This document shows positions 30,614 through 39,534 of a stretch of 64,000 nt of DNA, piece after piece. The stretch's first letter is position 1, and every line of letters begins with the position of its first letter. Source of the DNA: Sphaerisporangium flaviroseum (GTDB taxonomy: Bacteria; Actinomycetota; Actinomycetes; Streptosporangiales; Streptosporangiaceae); the NCBI RefSeq assembly GCF_039537005.1, contig NZ_BAAAZR010000002.1, positions 496,001 to 560,000 on the forward strand, given 5' to 3'. The position numbers and the translations under genes are program-made. The notes under the pieces are model-generated. The model had not been told where the DNA came from. It made no database searches and saw only the letters and a program-made list of their open reading frames with translations.

Positions 30614-32857
30614 TCAGGGCGTGGCGGTGAGGCGGCGGAGCGCGGCGCGCACCTTCTGCGGATCGCTGGTCGCCCAGAACGGGGGGAGCGAGGCGCGCAG
30701 GAAGCCGGCGTAGCGGGCGGTCGCGAGCCGGGGGTCGAGGACCGCCACCACGCCCTTGTCGTTCTGGCCGCGCAGCAGCCTTCCGGCCCCCTGCGCCAGC
30801 AGGAGCGCGGCGTGGGTGGCGGCGACGGCCATGAACCCGTTGCCGCCCTTGGCGGCGACGTGCCGCTGCCGGGCGGAGGCCAGCGGGTCGTCGGGCCGGG
30901 GGAACGGGATGCGGTCGATGATCACCAGGCTGAGGGACGGGCCGGGGACGTCGACGCCCTGCCAGAGCGACAGAGTGCCGAACAGGCAGGTGGACGGATC
31001 CTCGGCGAACTGCTTGACCAGCAGCGAAGTGGAGTCGTCGCCCTGGCACAGCAGCGGCGTCTGGATGCGCTCGCGAAGTGCCTCGGTGGCGGCCTTCGCG
31101 GCGCGCATGGACGAGAACAGGCCGAGTGTGCGGCCGCCGGCGGCCTCGATCAGCTCGGCGATCTCGTCGATGTACTCCTTGGGAAGGCCGTCGCGCCCCG
31201 GCTGGGGAAGGTGCTTGGCTACGTAGAGGATGCCCGCGCGTGCGTGGTCGAAGGGCGAGCCGACGTCGATGCCGGTCCAGTCCTTGCGCTTCTGCTCGGA
31301 CTTCGGGCCGGGTCCCTTATGGGTGTCGCCGGCCCCCTCCGCCGATGGCGAGGGGCCGTCGCCGGGCGTGTTCTGATCGGGGGTCTCCTGGCCGGAAGCG
31401 GGCGGGGCCTGGTGGGGCGGGCGGGCCGGGCCGAGGCCCCATTGGCGGGCCATGCCCTCGAAGGTGCCGCCGAGCGCGAGGGTGGCGCTGGTGAGGATGA
31501 CGGTGCGGTCGGCGAACAGCTTGTCGCGGAGCATGCCGCCCACGCTCAAAGGCGCGACCTTCAGCAGGGCGGGACGGCGGTCGGTGGCCCCCTCGAGCCA
31601 CACGACCTCGGCCCGGTCGACCTCGGAGTCGCCCCCGAAGGCCTCGAGGATGCGCACGGCGGTGTCGTGGACCTCGTCGAGCGCGGTGTACGCGGCCTTG
31701 CGCTGCCCGGCCTGCTCGGGATCCTCGCCCGCGCGGCCGCCCCACATGTCGCCGCCGCGCGGCCCCATCGCCGTGATACAGGCGAAGGCGGCGTCACGCA
31801 GGACCGAGAGCGTCACCCCGAGGACCTGCGGGAGCTGGTCGAGGCGGCCGGGGGGCGCGGCGGCGAGCAGGGCCTTCAGGTCCTCGCCCGCCTCCTGGAG
31901 GCGGTCGGCCACGCCCTGTTCGATGAGCCGCCCGACGCGGCGTACGGCCGTCGCGACGGCCACCTCGGAAAGCTCGTCGGTGACCACGCTGGTGACCCGG
32001 TCGACCAGCTCGTGGGCCTCGTCGACCACGACGACGTCGTGATCGGGCAGGACCGCGAACTCCTCCATGGCGTCGATCGCGAGCAGCGCGTGGTTGGTGA
32101 CGACCACGTCGACCTGGCCGGCGCGCTCCCTGGCCTGCTCGGCGAAGCATTCGGAGCCGCTCGGGCACCGCTGGGCGCCCAGGCACTCCTTGGCGCTGAC
32201 GGAGAACTGCCGCCAGGCCTGCTCGTTGACCCCGGGGACCAGCTCGTCGCGGTCGCCGGTCTCGGTCTGCTCGGCCCACTCCTGGAGGCGCTGGACCATG
32301 CGGCCGGTGGCGCTCACCTCGCGGGGGTCGAAAAGCTGGTCGTCCTCGTCATCGGGCCAGGCAGCCGTCACCTTGTAGCGACACAGATAGTTGCGCCTTC
32401 CCTTGAGGATGGCGAACTGTGGCTCGTGGGGAAGGTGGTCGGCGAGCGCCTCGGCGAGCCGGGGCAGGTCGCGGTCGACCAGCTGGCGCTGGAGGGCGAT
32501 CGTCGCGGTGGAGACCACGACGGCGCTGTCCGACTCGATCGCGTGGCGGATCGCCGGCACGAGATAGGCCAGGGACTTGCCGGTCCCGGTGCCGGCCTGG
32601 ACGGCGACGTGCTCGTCGTTCTCGATGGCGTACGAGACGGCCCGGGTCATCGTCACCTGGCCGGGTCTGTCGGTGCCGCCCACTCCCGCCACGGCGGCCG
32701 CCAGCAACTGCTCGACCGGCGGGAGATCCTCCTCTTCGAGCAGCTCCTCGTCGTCGGCGAGGGCGTCGTCACCGGGGGAGACGTCGTCGCTGTGGCGCGC
32801 GGCGCCATCGGTGTCGTCGAGGACGTCGTCGGTGGCGCTGAGGGAGTCGTCGAGCAC
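30614..32857 (-). CDS. dinG: ATP-dependent DNA helicase, DinG/XPD type
   Basis: A ~747-aa superfamily 2 helicase. Motif I is QAGTGTGKSLAYLVPA, motif II VVVDEAHELVD, motif VI GAGRLLRGQNDKGVVAVLDPR. Four Cys expected to hold a 4Fe-4S cluster lie in NYLCRYK, KECLGAQRCPSGSECFAE. Such enzymes unwind DNA or R-loops 5'-3' in repair. The start is uncertain: GTG 32857 with TAGCGT 8 nt upstream gives an acidic N-terminus and is preferred; ATG 32935 would add 26 residues of less typical composition. A low-complexity insertion (Pro/Gln/Gly, ~residues 480-530) lies in the second helicase half. Confidence 0.9.
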   Translation of the reverse strand: MLDDSLSATDDVLDDTDGAARHSDDVSPGDDALADDEELLEEEDLPPVEQLLAAAVAGVGGTDRPGQVTMTRAVSYAIENDEHVAVQAGTGTGKSLAYLVPAIRHAIESDSAVVVSTATIALQRQLVDRDLPRLAEALADHLPHEPQFAILKGRRNYLCRYKVTAAWPDDEDDQLFDPREVSATGRMVQRLQEWAEQTETGDRDELVPGVNEQAWRQFSVSAKECLGAQRCPSGSECFAEQARERAGQVDVVVTNHALLAIDAMEEFAVLPDHDVVVVDEAHELVDRVTSVVTDELSEVAVATAVRRVGRLIEQGVADRLQEAGEDLKALLAAAPPGRLDQLPQVLGVTLSVLRDAAFACITAMGPRGGDMWGGRAGEDPEQAGQRKAAYTALDEVHDTAVRILEAFGGDSEVDRAEVVWLEGATDRRPALLKVAPLSVGGMLRDKLFADRTVILTSATLALGGTFEGMARQWGLGPARPPHQAPPASGQETPDQNTPGDGPSPSAEGAGDTHKGPGPKSEQKRKDWTGIDVGSPFDHARAGILYVAKHLPQPGRDGLPKEYIDEIAELIEAAGGRTLGLFSSMRAAKAATEALRERIQTPLLCQGDDSTSLLVKQFAEDPSTCLFGTLSLWQGVDVPGPSLSLVIIDRIPFPRPDDPLASARQRHVAAKGGNGFMAVAATHAALLLAQGAGRLLRGQNDKGVVAVLDPRLATARYAGFLRASLPPFWATSDPQKVRAALRRLTATP

Positions 32858-32871
32858 GACATGCAACGCTA
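32855..32871 (-). promoter_or_regulatory. Possible leaderless promoter of dinG
   Basis: TAGCGT on the minus strand (32871-32866), 8 nt before GTG 32857. Supports the shorter start. Confidence 0.35.
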
Positions 32872-33141
32872 CCGGCCTCCAGGGGGTGGCCGCGCCCCTT
32901 GCCGGGAGTCGACTCGCGGTGCGTTCCGGGTCCATCTCGGCATTCCGGAACCCGCGCGGCGGTTCGCGTGGCAGACTGGCGTGGCCAGGTCCCGGGGGTC
33001 AACGACGATCTACCGCCGCCTGCCCGATCGTGGGGACAGTGGGCTGCGAGTGACCGATGGGGCCTGCCTATGGAGGCGATGTTCAGGGTTCGGTAGGGTT
33101 TTCTGAGGTCGAGTGGACGAATAAAGGCTGGTTAAAGCACT

Positions 33142-34902
33142 ATGTCTGCCATGTCGGAAGTTGTCCCACTGCCATCGTTCGGTGAGGTGTTCTTCGACGC
33201 CCGGGGCCAGGAGCGTGTTCTCCGGGTCACCTGGCACGACGGCACGCTGGTTCTCAGCCTGTGGCGGGGCGAGATGTGCACCGCCAGTTTTCGCATGCCG
33301 ATGGACGACGTCGGCCGCCTGCTGGACACCCTCGACGACGGCTACACAGAGGCCGGCGGTGAGTACGTCGAGGGGGAAGAGGAGGACTACGGCGAGGAGG
33401 CGGAGCACGCCGACCAGCCGGAGTACCCCGAGTATCCCGGAACGGGGCAGTACGCCCGCCCGGCCGGCGTGCCCGACGACGTGGAAGACGAGTACACCCA
33501 GGCCCTTCCCTACCCCGAGGCGCAGGTCCCCCGCGGGCGGCGCGGCGGAGGGCCGCGCGAGCAGGCGGTGCCGGTGACCCTCGGCCCCAAGGACGTCCTC
33601 GTGGCGCGCGGCGGCGCGGCGGCCCCCGACAAGCTGGTCGCCTCCCACACCCGCCCCGCCGAGTACGCCTCGCAGGACGACTACGGCCCTCGGGGCGTCC
33701 CCCAGGCCGAGCACCTCGGTCCTTCCGACTACCCGGCACAGCCCGACCACTCGGTACCGCCCGAATTCGCGCCCCGGTCCGAGTTCGCCCCGCAGCCCGG
33801 CTTCCCCGTCTCGCCCGAGTTCCCCGCCCGGCCCGACCACGCGGCGCAATCCGAGTTCGCGCCCCGGTCCGAGTTCGCGCCCCAGCCCGGTTACCCGGGG
33901 GACCAGGGGTCCCGGCCCGCACAGGCGCTCGGCCTGGCCCAGCAGCGCGTCCCCCAGCAGGCTTCTCCGCCCCCCGGCGACCGGGCCTTCGCCCCACTGC
34001 CCGCCACCGGCCCGCAGGCCGCCGCCGCGAGCGACCACGGGGTCAACCCCGACTACACGCCTCCCAGCGGCTTCTCCTTCACCGGCGATCCCGCCGAGCA
34101 GCATCCGCGCGCCGACTACGGTGCGCACGACGAGTACGCGCCCCGTGGCCAGTTCGGGCCGCAGGGCGAGTTCGGGCCGCAGACCGACTACGGCGCGTCC
34201 AACGAGTACGGCCGGCCCGGGCACGGATCCCTGCCCGAGTACGGCTCCGCGGCGGAGTTCGGGCCACAGGGCGAGTTCGGCTCCCGATCCGACTTCGCGC
34301 CCGCGAGCGGCGCCTCCGCGCCGTTCGGCGCCCCCGGGCCGAACGGCGAGTTCGGTCCATCGAGCGAGTTCGCTCCCCGGGACGACTACGGCCCGAGGGA
34401 CGCCCACGCGCCGGGTGGCGAGTTCGGCTCCCAGGCGGGCCACGGACGGCCGGTCGATCCCTTCGCCCCGATCGACTACACCACCCCGCCCCTCGACTAC
34501 TCGGCTCCGCCCGCCTACGGGTCCTCGCCCGACTTCCCCCCGCTTCCGGAGTACGGCGGCGCGTCCCGGTACGGGGGCGGTCACAACGAGGCCGTGCCGA
34601 GGGAGAACATGATCGTGAACGACTCCCTGCCGTACGGCCAGGCGGGCTACGGCGCCCCGGGGGAGCCGCCCGGGTACGAGTGGTCGCCGCAGGTGCCCGC
34701 CCAGTCGGCCGTGGATCCCTCCGACCCGCTGGGGCTCGGTTCCATGCCGCAGCCCTCGGGCGACTCGACCGATCCGCAGCTCTCGCGGCCGTACGTCCAT
34801 GATCCGATGTACACCACCGGGGAGCGCGTCCACCCCGACGGCCGGCCGCACCCCGACGGCGGCGGGCCGCGTTACCCACACGACAACGGCCGCGACTGGT
34901 GA
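33142..34902 (+). CDS. Repeat-rich, largely disordered protein with conserved N-terminal domain
   Basis: A 586-aa protein. Residues 1-70 (SEVVPLPSFGEVFFDARGQ... LVLSLWRGEMCTASFRMPMDD) form a small folded domain that also occurs alone in actinobacteria. The rest is low-complexity and acidic, dominated by short imperfect repeats around Glu/Asp-Phe/Tyr-x-Pro (for example EFAPRSEFAPQPG twice, FGPQGEFG twice, and DYG/EYA variants). No membrane segment or signal peptide. The tail probably acts as a disordered scaffold or phase-separating region, which is inference. TAGGGT at 33094-33099 may be its -10. Confidence 0.75.
   Translation: MSAMSEVVPLPSFGEVFFDARGQERVLRVTWHDGTLVLSLWRGEMCTASFRMPMDDVGRLLDTLDDGYTEAGGEYVEGEEEDYGEEAEHADQPEYPEYPGTGQYARPAGVPDDVEDEYTQALPYPEAQVPRGRRGGGPREQAVPVTLGPKDVLVARGGAAAPDKLVASHTRPAEYASQDDYGPRGVPQAEHLGPSDYPAQPDHSVPPEFAPRSEFAPQPGFPVSPEFPARPDHAAQSEFAPRSEFAPQPGYPGDQGSRPAQALGLAQQRVPQQASPPPGDRAFAPLPATGPQAAAASDHGVNPDYTPPSGFSFTGDPAEQHPRADYGAHDEYAPRGQFGPQGEFGPQTDYGASNEYGRPGHGSLPEYGSAAEFGPQGEFGSRSDFAPASGASAPFGAPGPNGEFGPSSEFAPRDDYGPRDAHAPGGEFGSQAGHGRPVDPFAPIDYTTPPLDYSAPPAYGSSPDFPPLPEYGGASRYGGGHNEAVPRENMIVNDSLPYGQAGYGAPGEPPGYEWSPQVPAQSAVDPSDPLGLGSMPQPSGDSTDPQLSRPYVHDPMYTTGERVHPDGRPHPDGGGPRYPHDNGRDW
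33750..34460 (+). repeat. Imperfect coding repeats (EFAPRSEFAPQPG type)
   Basis: Within the disordered protein, a seven-residue theme of acidic residue, Phe/Tyr and Pro recurs more than twenty times. At DNA level GCGCCCCGGTCCGAGTTCGC-like stretches recur near 33765 and 33860, showing recent duplication. Confidence 0.65.
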
Positions 34903-34988
34903 CCGCCGGCAGGTCAGGTGCCCGGCCATATCGGGCGTACGGAAGGTGAGGGCCACGTGGAGGTGCCACCGCGCCTCCATGCCCGGCA

Positions 34989-35005
34989 TATCCTTCTGAT
35001 CGATG
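34989..35005 (+). promoter_or_regulatory. Possible leaderless promoter
   Basis: TATCCT (34989-34994) lies 8 nt before ATG 35003 of the antiporter gene; no ribosome-binding site is seen. Confidence 0.35.
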
Positions 35006-36616
35006 GACATCACGACCGCGCTTCAGCTCGTCTTACTCCCCGCCGGTGCGGTGGCGGTCGCGGCCTTCGCCCGGCGGCGTGGCTGGCCCGCGCCGCTGCT
35101 GCTGGTGCTCGTCGGCCTGATCGCCGGGCTCATCGCCTCGCGCATCCCCGGCATGCCCACCTACGAGCTCGACCCCGAGGTGGTCCTGCTCATCTTCCTG
35201 CCCCCGCTGCTGTACTCGGCGGCCCTGGACAGCTCCTACCTGCGCCTGCGTGACTTCCGGCGGCCCGTGGGGCTGCTGTCGGTGGGGCTGGTGCTCTTCA
35301 GCACCGCCGTGGTGGGCCTGCTGGTGCACCTCATGATCCCCGGCCTTCCGCTGGCCGTGGCGTTCGCCCTCGGCGCCATCGTCGCCCCGCCCGACGCGGT
35401 GGCGGCCGTCGCGGTGGCCCGCAGGCTGGGGCTCCCCCGGAAGATCATCACCATCCTGGTGGGCGAGAGCCTGTTCAACGACGCCACCGCGCTGACGGCC
35501 TACCGCGTCGCGGTGGCGGCCGCGGTGGGCCAGGGCATCAGCCTGTTCGGCGCGGTCGGGCAGTTCGCGTTCGCCGCCGGCGGCGGGCTGCTCATCGGCG
35601 TCGTGCTGGCGTACGCGTTCGGGTGGTTGCTCGACCGGCTGAGGGATCCGCTGATCACGAACACCATCTCGCTGCTGATCCCGTTCGCCTCGTACCTCGC
35701 CGCGGAAGCGGTGCACTTGGGGGAGGTGCACGCCTCGGGAGTGCTCTCGGTCGTGGTGGTGGGCGTCTTCCTCGGCCACCGGATGAACCGCGCCAGCTAC
35801 GGCACGCGGGTCGTGTCCTACTCGGTGTGGAAGGTCCTCGACTTCTTCCTCGAGATCATCGTCTTCCTCCTGATCGGGCTCCAGCTCCCGCTCATCCTCG
35901 AAGGCCTGCGCGGTCAGGATCCGTGGCGGATCGCCGGTTACGCGGCCGCCGTGTTCACGGCGGTGGTGGTGGCCAGGTTCGTCTGGCTGATCCCCGGCGT
36001 CTACCTGCCCCGGATACTGGTCCGCGGGATCCGGAATCGCGAGGCGAAGCCGCTCGCCTCCCACGTCGCGGTGATCGGCTGGGCGGGGATGCGAGGCGTG
36101 GTGTCGCTGGCCGCGGCCTTCGCCCTCCCCGTCGACCTGCCCTACCGCGACCTGCTGCTCTTCCTGACCTTCGTGGTGGTCATCGGCACGCTGCTGGTGC
36201 AGGGGATGTCGTTCCCGTGGCTGATCAGGAAGCTCGGCGTCTCCAGCGACGTGGAGATCTACAAGGACAACCTCTCCGAGGCGGCGGCGCAGCAGGCGGC
36301 GGCGAGCGCGGCGCTCGCCCGGCTCGACGAGCTGACCGAGGAGGGGGTCATCGAGACGCACACCGAGGTGATCGACCGGCTGCGCACCAACGCCGAGCGC
36401 CGTGCGATGGGCGCGTGGGAGCGCCTTGGGGGTGGTGTCGGCCCCGATGGCGAGGAGACGCCGAGCGCGCTGTACCGCCGGCTGCGCCGGGCCATGCTGG
36501 AGGCGGAGCGCTCCGTTCTGGTGCGGATGCGCGACGAGCGCCGTATCGACGACGAGGTGCTGCGCAGGGTCACCATGGAGCTCGACTACGAGGAGGCGAC
36601 CCTGGCGCGCGAGTAG
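35003..36616 (+). CDS. Na+/H+ antiporter, CPA1 (NhaP-like) family
   Basis: A 537-aa membrane protein with about 12 helices in residues 1-415 and a ~120-aa cytoplasmic helical tail. The transport-site Asp pair is in ALGAIVAPPDAVAAVAVARRLG and GESLFNDATALTAYRVA; the conserved Arg is in IGWAGMRGVVSLAAAFALP. It exchanges Na+ (or K+) for H+ for pH and salt control. It converges with a UBP zinc-finger gene only 17 bp away. Confidence 0.9.
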   Translation: MDITTALQLVLLPAGAVAVAAFARRRGWPAPLLLVLVGLIAGLIASRIPGMPTYELDPEVVLLIFLPPLLYSAALDSSYLRLRDFRRPVGLLSVGLVLFSTAVVGLLVHLMIPGLPLAVAFALGAIVAPPDAVAAVAVARRLGLPRKIITILVGESLFNDATALTAYRVAVAAAVGQGISLFGAVGQFAFAAGGGLLIGVVLAYAFGWLLDRLRDPLITNTISLLIPFASYLAAEAVHLGEVHASGVLSVVVVGVFLGHRMNRASYGTRVVSYSVWKVLDFFLEIIVFLLIGLQLPLILEGLRGQDPWRIAGYAAAVFTAVVVARFVWLIPGVYLPRILVRGIRNREAKPLASHVAVIGWAGMRGVVSLAAAFALPVDLPYRDLLLFLTFVVVIGTLLVQGMSFPWLIRKLGVSSDVEIYKDNLSEAAAQQAAASAALARLDELTEEGVIETHTEVIDRLRTNAERRAMGAWERLGGGVGPDGEETPSALYRRLRRAMLEAERSVLVRMRDERRIDDEVLRRVTMELDYEEATLARE

Positions 36617-36637
36617 CCGCCGGTGCCCTCGGGCTAC
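36613..36637. terminator. Shared hairpin between convergent genes
   Basis: GTAGCC (36613-36618) and GGCTAC (36632-36637) form a 6-bp stem containing the stop codons of both the antiporter and the zinc-finger gene. It is a modest two-way terminator candidate. Confidence 0.35.
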
Positions 36638-36906
36638 CGCACGGGCTTGGAGTGCCCCACGACCTCGTGGACGTAGCACCAGAGCCAGCGCTCGCCGTTC
36701 TCGTACGACCGCATCACCGGGTGGCCGGTCTGCTTGAAGTGCTCGGTCGCGTGGCGGGCGGGCGAGGAGTCGCAGCACCCGACATGCCCGCACTCGACAC
36801 ATATACGCAGGTGGACGTAGCGCTGGCCCTCCGCGAGGCACTCCTCGCACCCTTCCGGCGTCCGCGGAGCGATATCCGGGTCGAAGACCATATCTTCACA
36901 ATGCAA
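36634..36906 (-). CDS. UBP-type zinc-finger protein
   Basis: A 90-aa protein with the ZnF-UBP pattern: CEECLAEG, ICVECGHVGCCDSSPARHATEHFKQTGHPVM and a C-terminal WCYVHEVV, giving the Cys/His set that binds up to three zinc ions. In eukaryotes this fold binds the free C-terminus of ubiquitin; bacterial stand-alone versions have no assigned role. TTG 36906 follows a G-rich site; ATG 36891 is an alternative. Its placement against a Na+/H+ antiporter is notable, since such zinc fingers are also found fused to antiporters (from memory). Confidence 0.85.
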   Translation of the reverse strand: MHCEDMVFDPDIAPRTPEGCEECLAEGQRYVHLRICVECGHVGCCDSSPARHATEHFKQTGHPVMRSYENGERWLWCYVHEVVGHSKPVR

Positions 36907-37065
36907 CAGTGATCCCCCCTTGAGGGTGAATCGTAGTCGAGGGCGACATCACCCTTCGTCAGGCCGTTGTCCGGCCGCCGTGGCCGGGGGCGGGGCGTCC
37001 CGGCGGTTCGTGCCCTAAAGTGCCTACCCATATGGACAAAGCGGCATAAATGGCCAAGGGGAAGC

Positions 37066-38292
37066 ATGAGCCAGGAGACGGATGGACGGCCTTCGGGCAT
37101 TGGACGGCTTTCGGGTAATGGGCGGCCGGACCTGCGGATCGGGGTCGCGGGTTTCGGGCTGCGGCGGTCGGTGGCGCTGGAGGCGCATCGTCCGGGACGG
37201 GGCAGCCGGGTCGTCGCCGTCTGTGATCCGCGTGACGACGCGCTCGCGGCGGCCCGCCGGGAGTTCGGCCCCGAGGCGCGGACGACGACCGCCTTCGACG
37301 GGCTGCTGGACGACGACGTCGACGCGGTGATCATCGCCACCCCCGACCATACCCACGCCGGCTTGGCCGTACGGGCGCTGAAGGCGCGCAGGCCCACCTT
37401 CGTCGAGAAGCCGCTCGCGATCACCGTCGCCGACTGCGACCTGATCCTGCGCACCGCGCGCGAGCAGCGCACCCGTCTCTACGTCGGCCACAACATGCGC
37501 CACATGCCGGTGGTACGGACCATGCGGCGGCTGATCGCGGAGGGGGCCATCGGCGAGGTGAAGGCGATCTGGTGCCGCCACTTCGTCGGGGACGGCGGCG
37601 ACTACTACTTCAAGGACTGGCACGCCGACCGCCGCAACACCGGCGGGCTGCTGGTGCAGAAGGGCGCCCACGACATCGACGTGATCCACTGGCTGGCCGG
37701 CTCCCGCACCACACGGGTATCCGGGATGGGCGCGCTGACGGTGTACGGGCAGATCACCGACCGCACGCCCGGCCTGCCGGACGACTGGTACGACCCGGCG
37801 CGCAACTGGCCCCCGCTGGCGCAGAAGGGCCTCAACCCGGTCGTGGACGTCGAGGACCTGTCGATGATGCACATGAGCCTGGAGAACGGCGTCTACGCCA
37901 GCTACCAGCAGTGCCACTACACGCCGGACTACTGGCGCAACTACACCGTCATCGGCACCAAGGGGCGCCTCGAGAACTTCGGCGACACCGCCACGGGAAG
38001 CGTCGTCCGCGTGTGGAACGCCGGCAGGCGGACCTACGACCCCCAGGGAGATCTCAGCGTGCCGGTCGTGGCGGGGGAGGGGAGCCACGGCGGGGCCGAT
38101 CAGGAACTGGTCGATGAGTTCGTCCGCTTCGTCCGCGAGGGCGGGGCCACCGACACCTCGCCGGTGGCGGCCAGGGACAGCGTCGCCGCCGGGTTGCTCG
38201 CCACCGAGTCCCTCCGCAACGGCTCCGTGCCGCTCGACGTGCCCCCGCTCGATCCCGAACTGGTCGCGTATTTCTCGGACGGTCAGTCGTGA
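37066..38292 (+). CDS. Gfo/Idh/MocA-family oxidoreductase
   Basis: A 408-aa NAD(P)-dependent dehydrogenase of sugars or inositols. ATG 37066 with AAGGGGA upstream is preferred over the longer frame. The Rossmann start is LRIGVAGFGLRRSVALEAH, unusual in having GFGLRR instead of GxGxxG. EKPLAITVADC carries the family's catalytic Lys region, and HDIDVIHWLAG the substrate-site motif. Substrate unknown. It is followed 24 bp later by a lipoprotein gene that has its own promoter. Confidence 0.88.
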   Translation: MSQETDGRPSGIGRLSGNGRPDLRIGVAGFGLRRSVALEAHRPGRGSRVVAVCDPRDDALAAARREFGPEARTTTAFDGLLDDDVDAVIIATPDHTHAGLAVRALKARRPTFVEKPLAITVADCDLILRTAREQRTRLYVGHNMRHMPVVRTMRRLIAEGAIGEVKAIWCRHFVGDGGDYYFKDWHADRRNTGGLLVQKGAHDIDVIHWLAGSRTTRVSGMGALTVYGQITDRTPGLPDDWYDPARNWPPLAQKGLNPVVDVEDLSMMHMSLENGVYASYQQCHYTPDYWRNYTVIGTKGRLENFGDTATGSVVRVWNAGRRTYDPQGDLSVPVVAGEGSHGGADQELVDEFVRFVREGGATDTSPVAARDSVAAGLLATESLRNGSVPLDVPPLDPELVAYFSDGQS

Positions 38293-38303
38293 AGGAAGTT
38301 GGA

Positions 38304-38319
38304 TAGGGTCTTTATCATG
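38304..38319 (+). promoter_or_regulatory. Leaderless promoter -10 box
   Basis: TAGGGT (38304-38309) lies 7 nt before ATG 38317 of the lipoprotein gene. Confidence 0.5.
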
Positions 38320-38685
38320 CGATTTCTCCCCCTGGCCGCAGCGGCCGCATTCGGCTTCACCCTGCTCACCACGGGATGCAGCACGGTCGACAAGGCCCAG
38401 GCCTGCATCGAAGCCAACAAGGTCATCACCGAGACCGGCGCCAAGATCACTCAGCTGGCGGACGACCCCAAGGCGATGGAGAAGGCCCTCGAGGACGGAG
38501 CCGCGAAGCTGGAGGACGTGGCCCAGACCGCCGGCAACACCACCCTCAACGAAGCGCTGCAGAAGCTGGCGGACAGCTTCAAGGGGCTCAACGTCAACAA
38601 CGCCAACGAGGCGGTGGACGCGACCCAGAAGGTCGCGAACGACACCGCGCAGGCCGTGAAGACCATCGCCCAGGAATGCACCTGA
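38317..38685 (+). CDS. Small helical lipoprotein
   Basis: A 122-aa protein from ATG 38317. The signal peptide MRFLPLAAAAAFGFTLLTTGC ends at a lipobox LTTGC, so the mature chain of about 102 residues is anchored by Cys. It is predicted to be almost entirely helical, with heptad-like Ala/Leu spacing (ALEDGAAKLEDVAQTAGN, LQKLADSFKGLNVNNA). Two Cys (QACIEAN and QECT at the end) could form a disulfide. No family name known. Confidence 0.82.
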   Translation: MRFLPLAAAAAFGFTLLTTGCSTVDKAQACIEANKVITETGAKITQLADDPKAMEKALEDGAAKLEDVAQTAGNTTLNEALQKLADSFKGLNVNNANEAVDATQKVANDTAQAVKTIAQECT

Positions 38686-38848
38686 TAAAACCCTAAAACC
38701 CGACATCTCTAGGGGATCATGCCTATTCCTTGATCATCCCTGTACTGCCCTGGATCTGCCCTGGACAAGATCACACCATGTGTTGTCCCTGGTAGGGGGT
38801 CGCAACCCTATTTCACTAGGGGAAATAGGCATAAATTAGCCTGATTTC
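38686..38848 (+). promoter_or_regulatory. Structured intergenic leader with competing hairpins
   Basis: Between the lipoprotein and DUF202 genes. TAGGG (38793-38797), CCCTA (38806-38810) and TAGGG (38817-38821) can form either of two mutually exclusive hairpins. A direct repeat CTGCCCTGGA lies near 38747-38765, and ATGCCTATTCC (38719 on) is inverted at GGAAATAGGCAT near 38821. TAGCCT (38837-38842) lies 6 nt before ATG 38849 and looks like a leaderless -10. Confidence 0.45.
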
Positions 38849-39193
38849 ATGGACATCGAGGGGGAGGAGCCGGACCCCCGGTTCACGCTGGCCAACGAGC
38901 GCACCTTTCTCACCTGGCTGACCACGTCGCTCGCCCTCAGCGCGGGCGGCGTCGCCATGGCGGCCGTGCCCAGAGACGTCTTCGTTCCCTGGTTGCGCAC
39001 GGCGCTGGCGGTCGTCCTGGTGCTGCTGTCCGTGCTGGCCGGGGCGATGGCCTACCCCCGCTGGCGGCACGTGCAGCGGGCGTTGCGGCGCAAGGCGCCC
39101 CTCCCGCGGCTCGCCGTGGCCTCCCTGTTCGGCTACGGGGTCGCGGGGGTGGCCGTGCTGGCGCTCGTCCTGATCCTGATCGCCGGGAGATGA
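38849..39193 (+). CDS. DUF202 (YidH-type) membrane protein
   Basis: A 114-aa protein with the DUF202 signature DPRFTLANERTFLTWLTTSLAL at the N-terminus and three membrane helices. The family is of unknown function and common in bacteria. Its stop overlaps the ATG of a second DUF202 protein (ATGA), so the pair probably forms one membrane unit. Confidence 0.88.
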   Translation: MDIEGEEPDPRFTLANERTFLTWLTTSLALSAGGVAMAAVPRDVFVPWLRTALAVVLVLLSVLAGAMAYPRWRHVQRALRRKAPLPRLAVASLFGYGVAGVAVLALVLILIAGR

Positions 39194-39534
39194 GCCCGGG
39201 GCCGGAGCGGGAAGGGCCGGCCCCGGCGGGCCTGCACCTCGAGCGCACCCTGCTGGCCTGGACCCGTACCGCCGCCACGCTCGCGGCCGCCGGGCTCGCC
39301 GGTGCCGGGCTCGCCGGGCGGCATTCGGCGGGCGGGGCGGTCCTGCTCCCGTTCGTGCTCGCCGCGCTGTGCGGCGCCGTCCTGCTCGCCAGGAGCGGTG
39401 TACGGCACCGGCACGTCGAGGGGCTGCTGCGGGACGGCCTTCCGCTGGACATCCGGGCGGACGCCCTGCTGGCGTGGCTGGGCGTGCTGGCGGTCGCCGC
39501 CGGCGCGCTGGTGTTCGTGCTCACCGCGCCCTGA
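39190..39534 (+). CDS. DUF202 membrane protein, second of pair
   Basis: A 114-aa protein with a shortened DUF202 start (LHLERTLLAWTRTAATLAAAGL) and three membrane helices. Coupled to the gene before it. Its last residues VLTAP and stop lie in the first unit of a 31-32-bp tandem repeat that continues downstream. Confidence 0.85.
   Translation: MSPGPEREGPAPAGLHLERTLLAWTRTAATLAAAGLAGAGLAGRHSAGGAVLLPFVLAALCGAVLLARSGVRHRHVEGLLRDGLPLDIRADALLAWLGVLAVAAGALVFVLTAP

Noticed and set aside
30419..33106. 895-codon plus-strand ORF opposite dinG
   Set aside because: Antisense shadow; low-complexity Gly/Arg/Val composition and no family, while the other strand has all helicase motifs.
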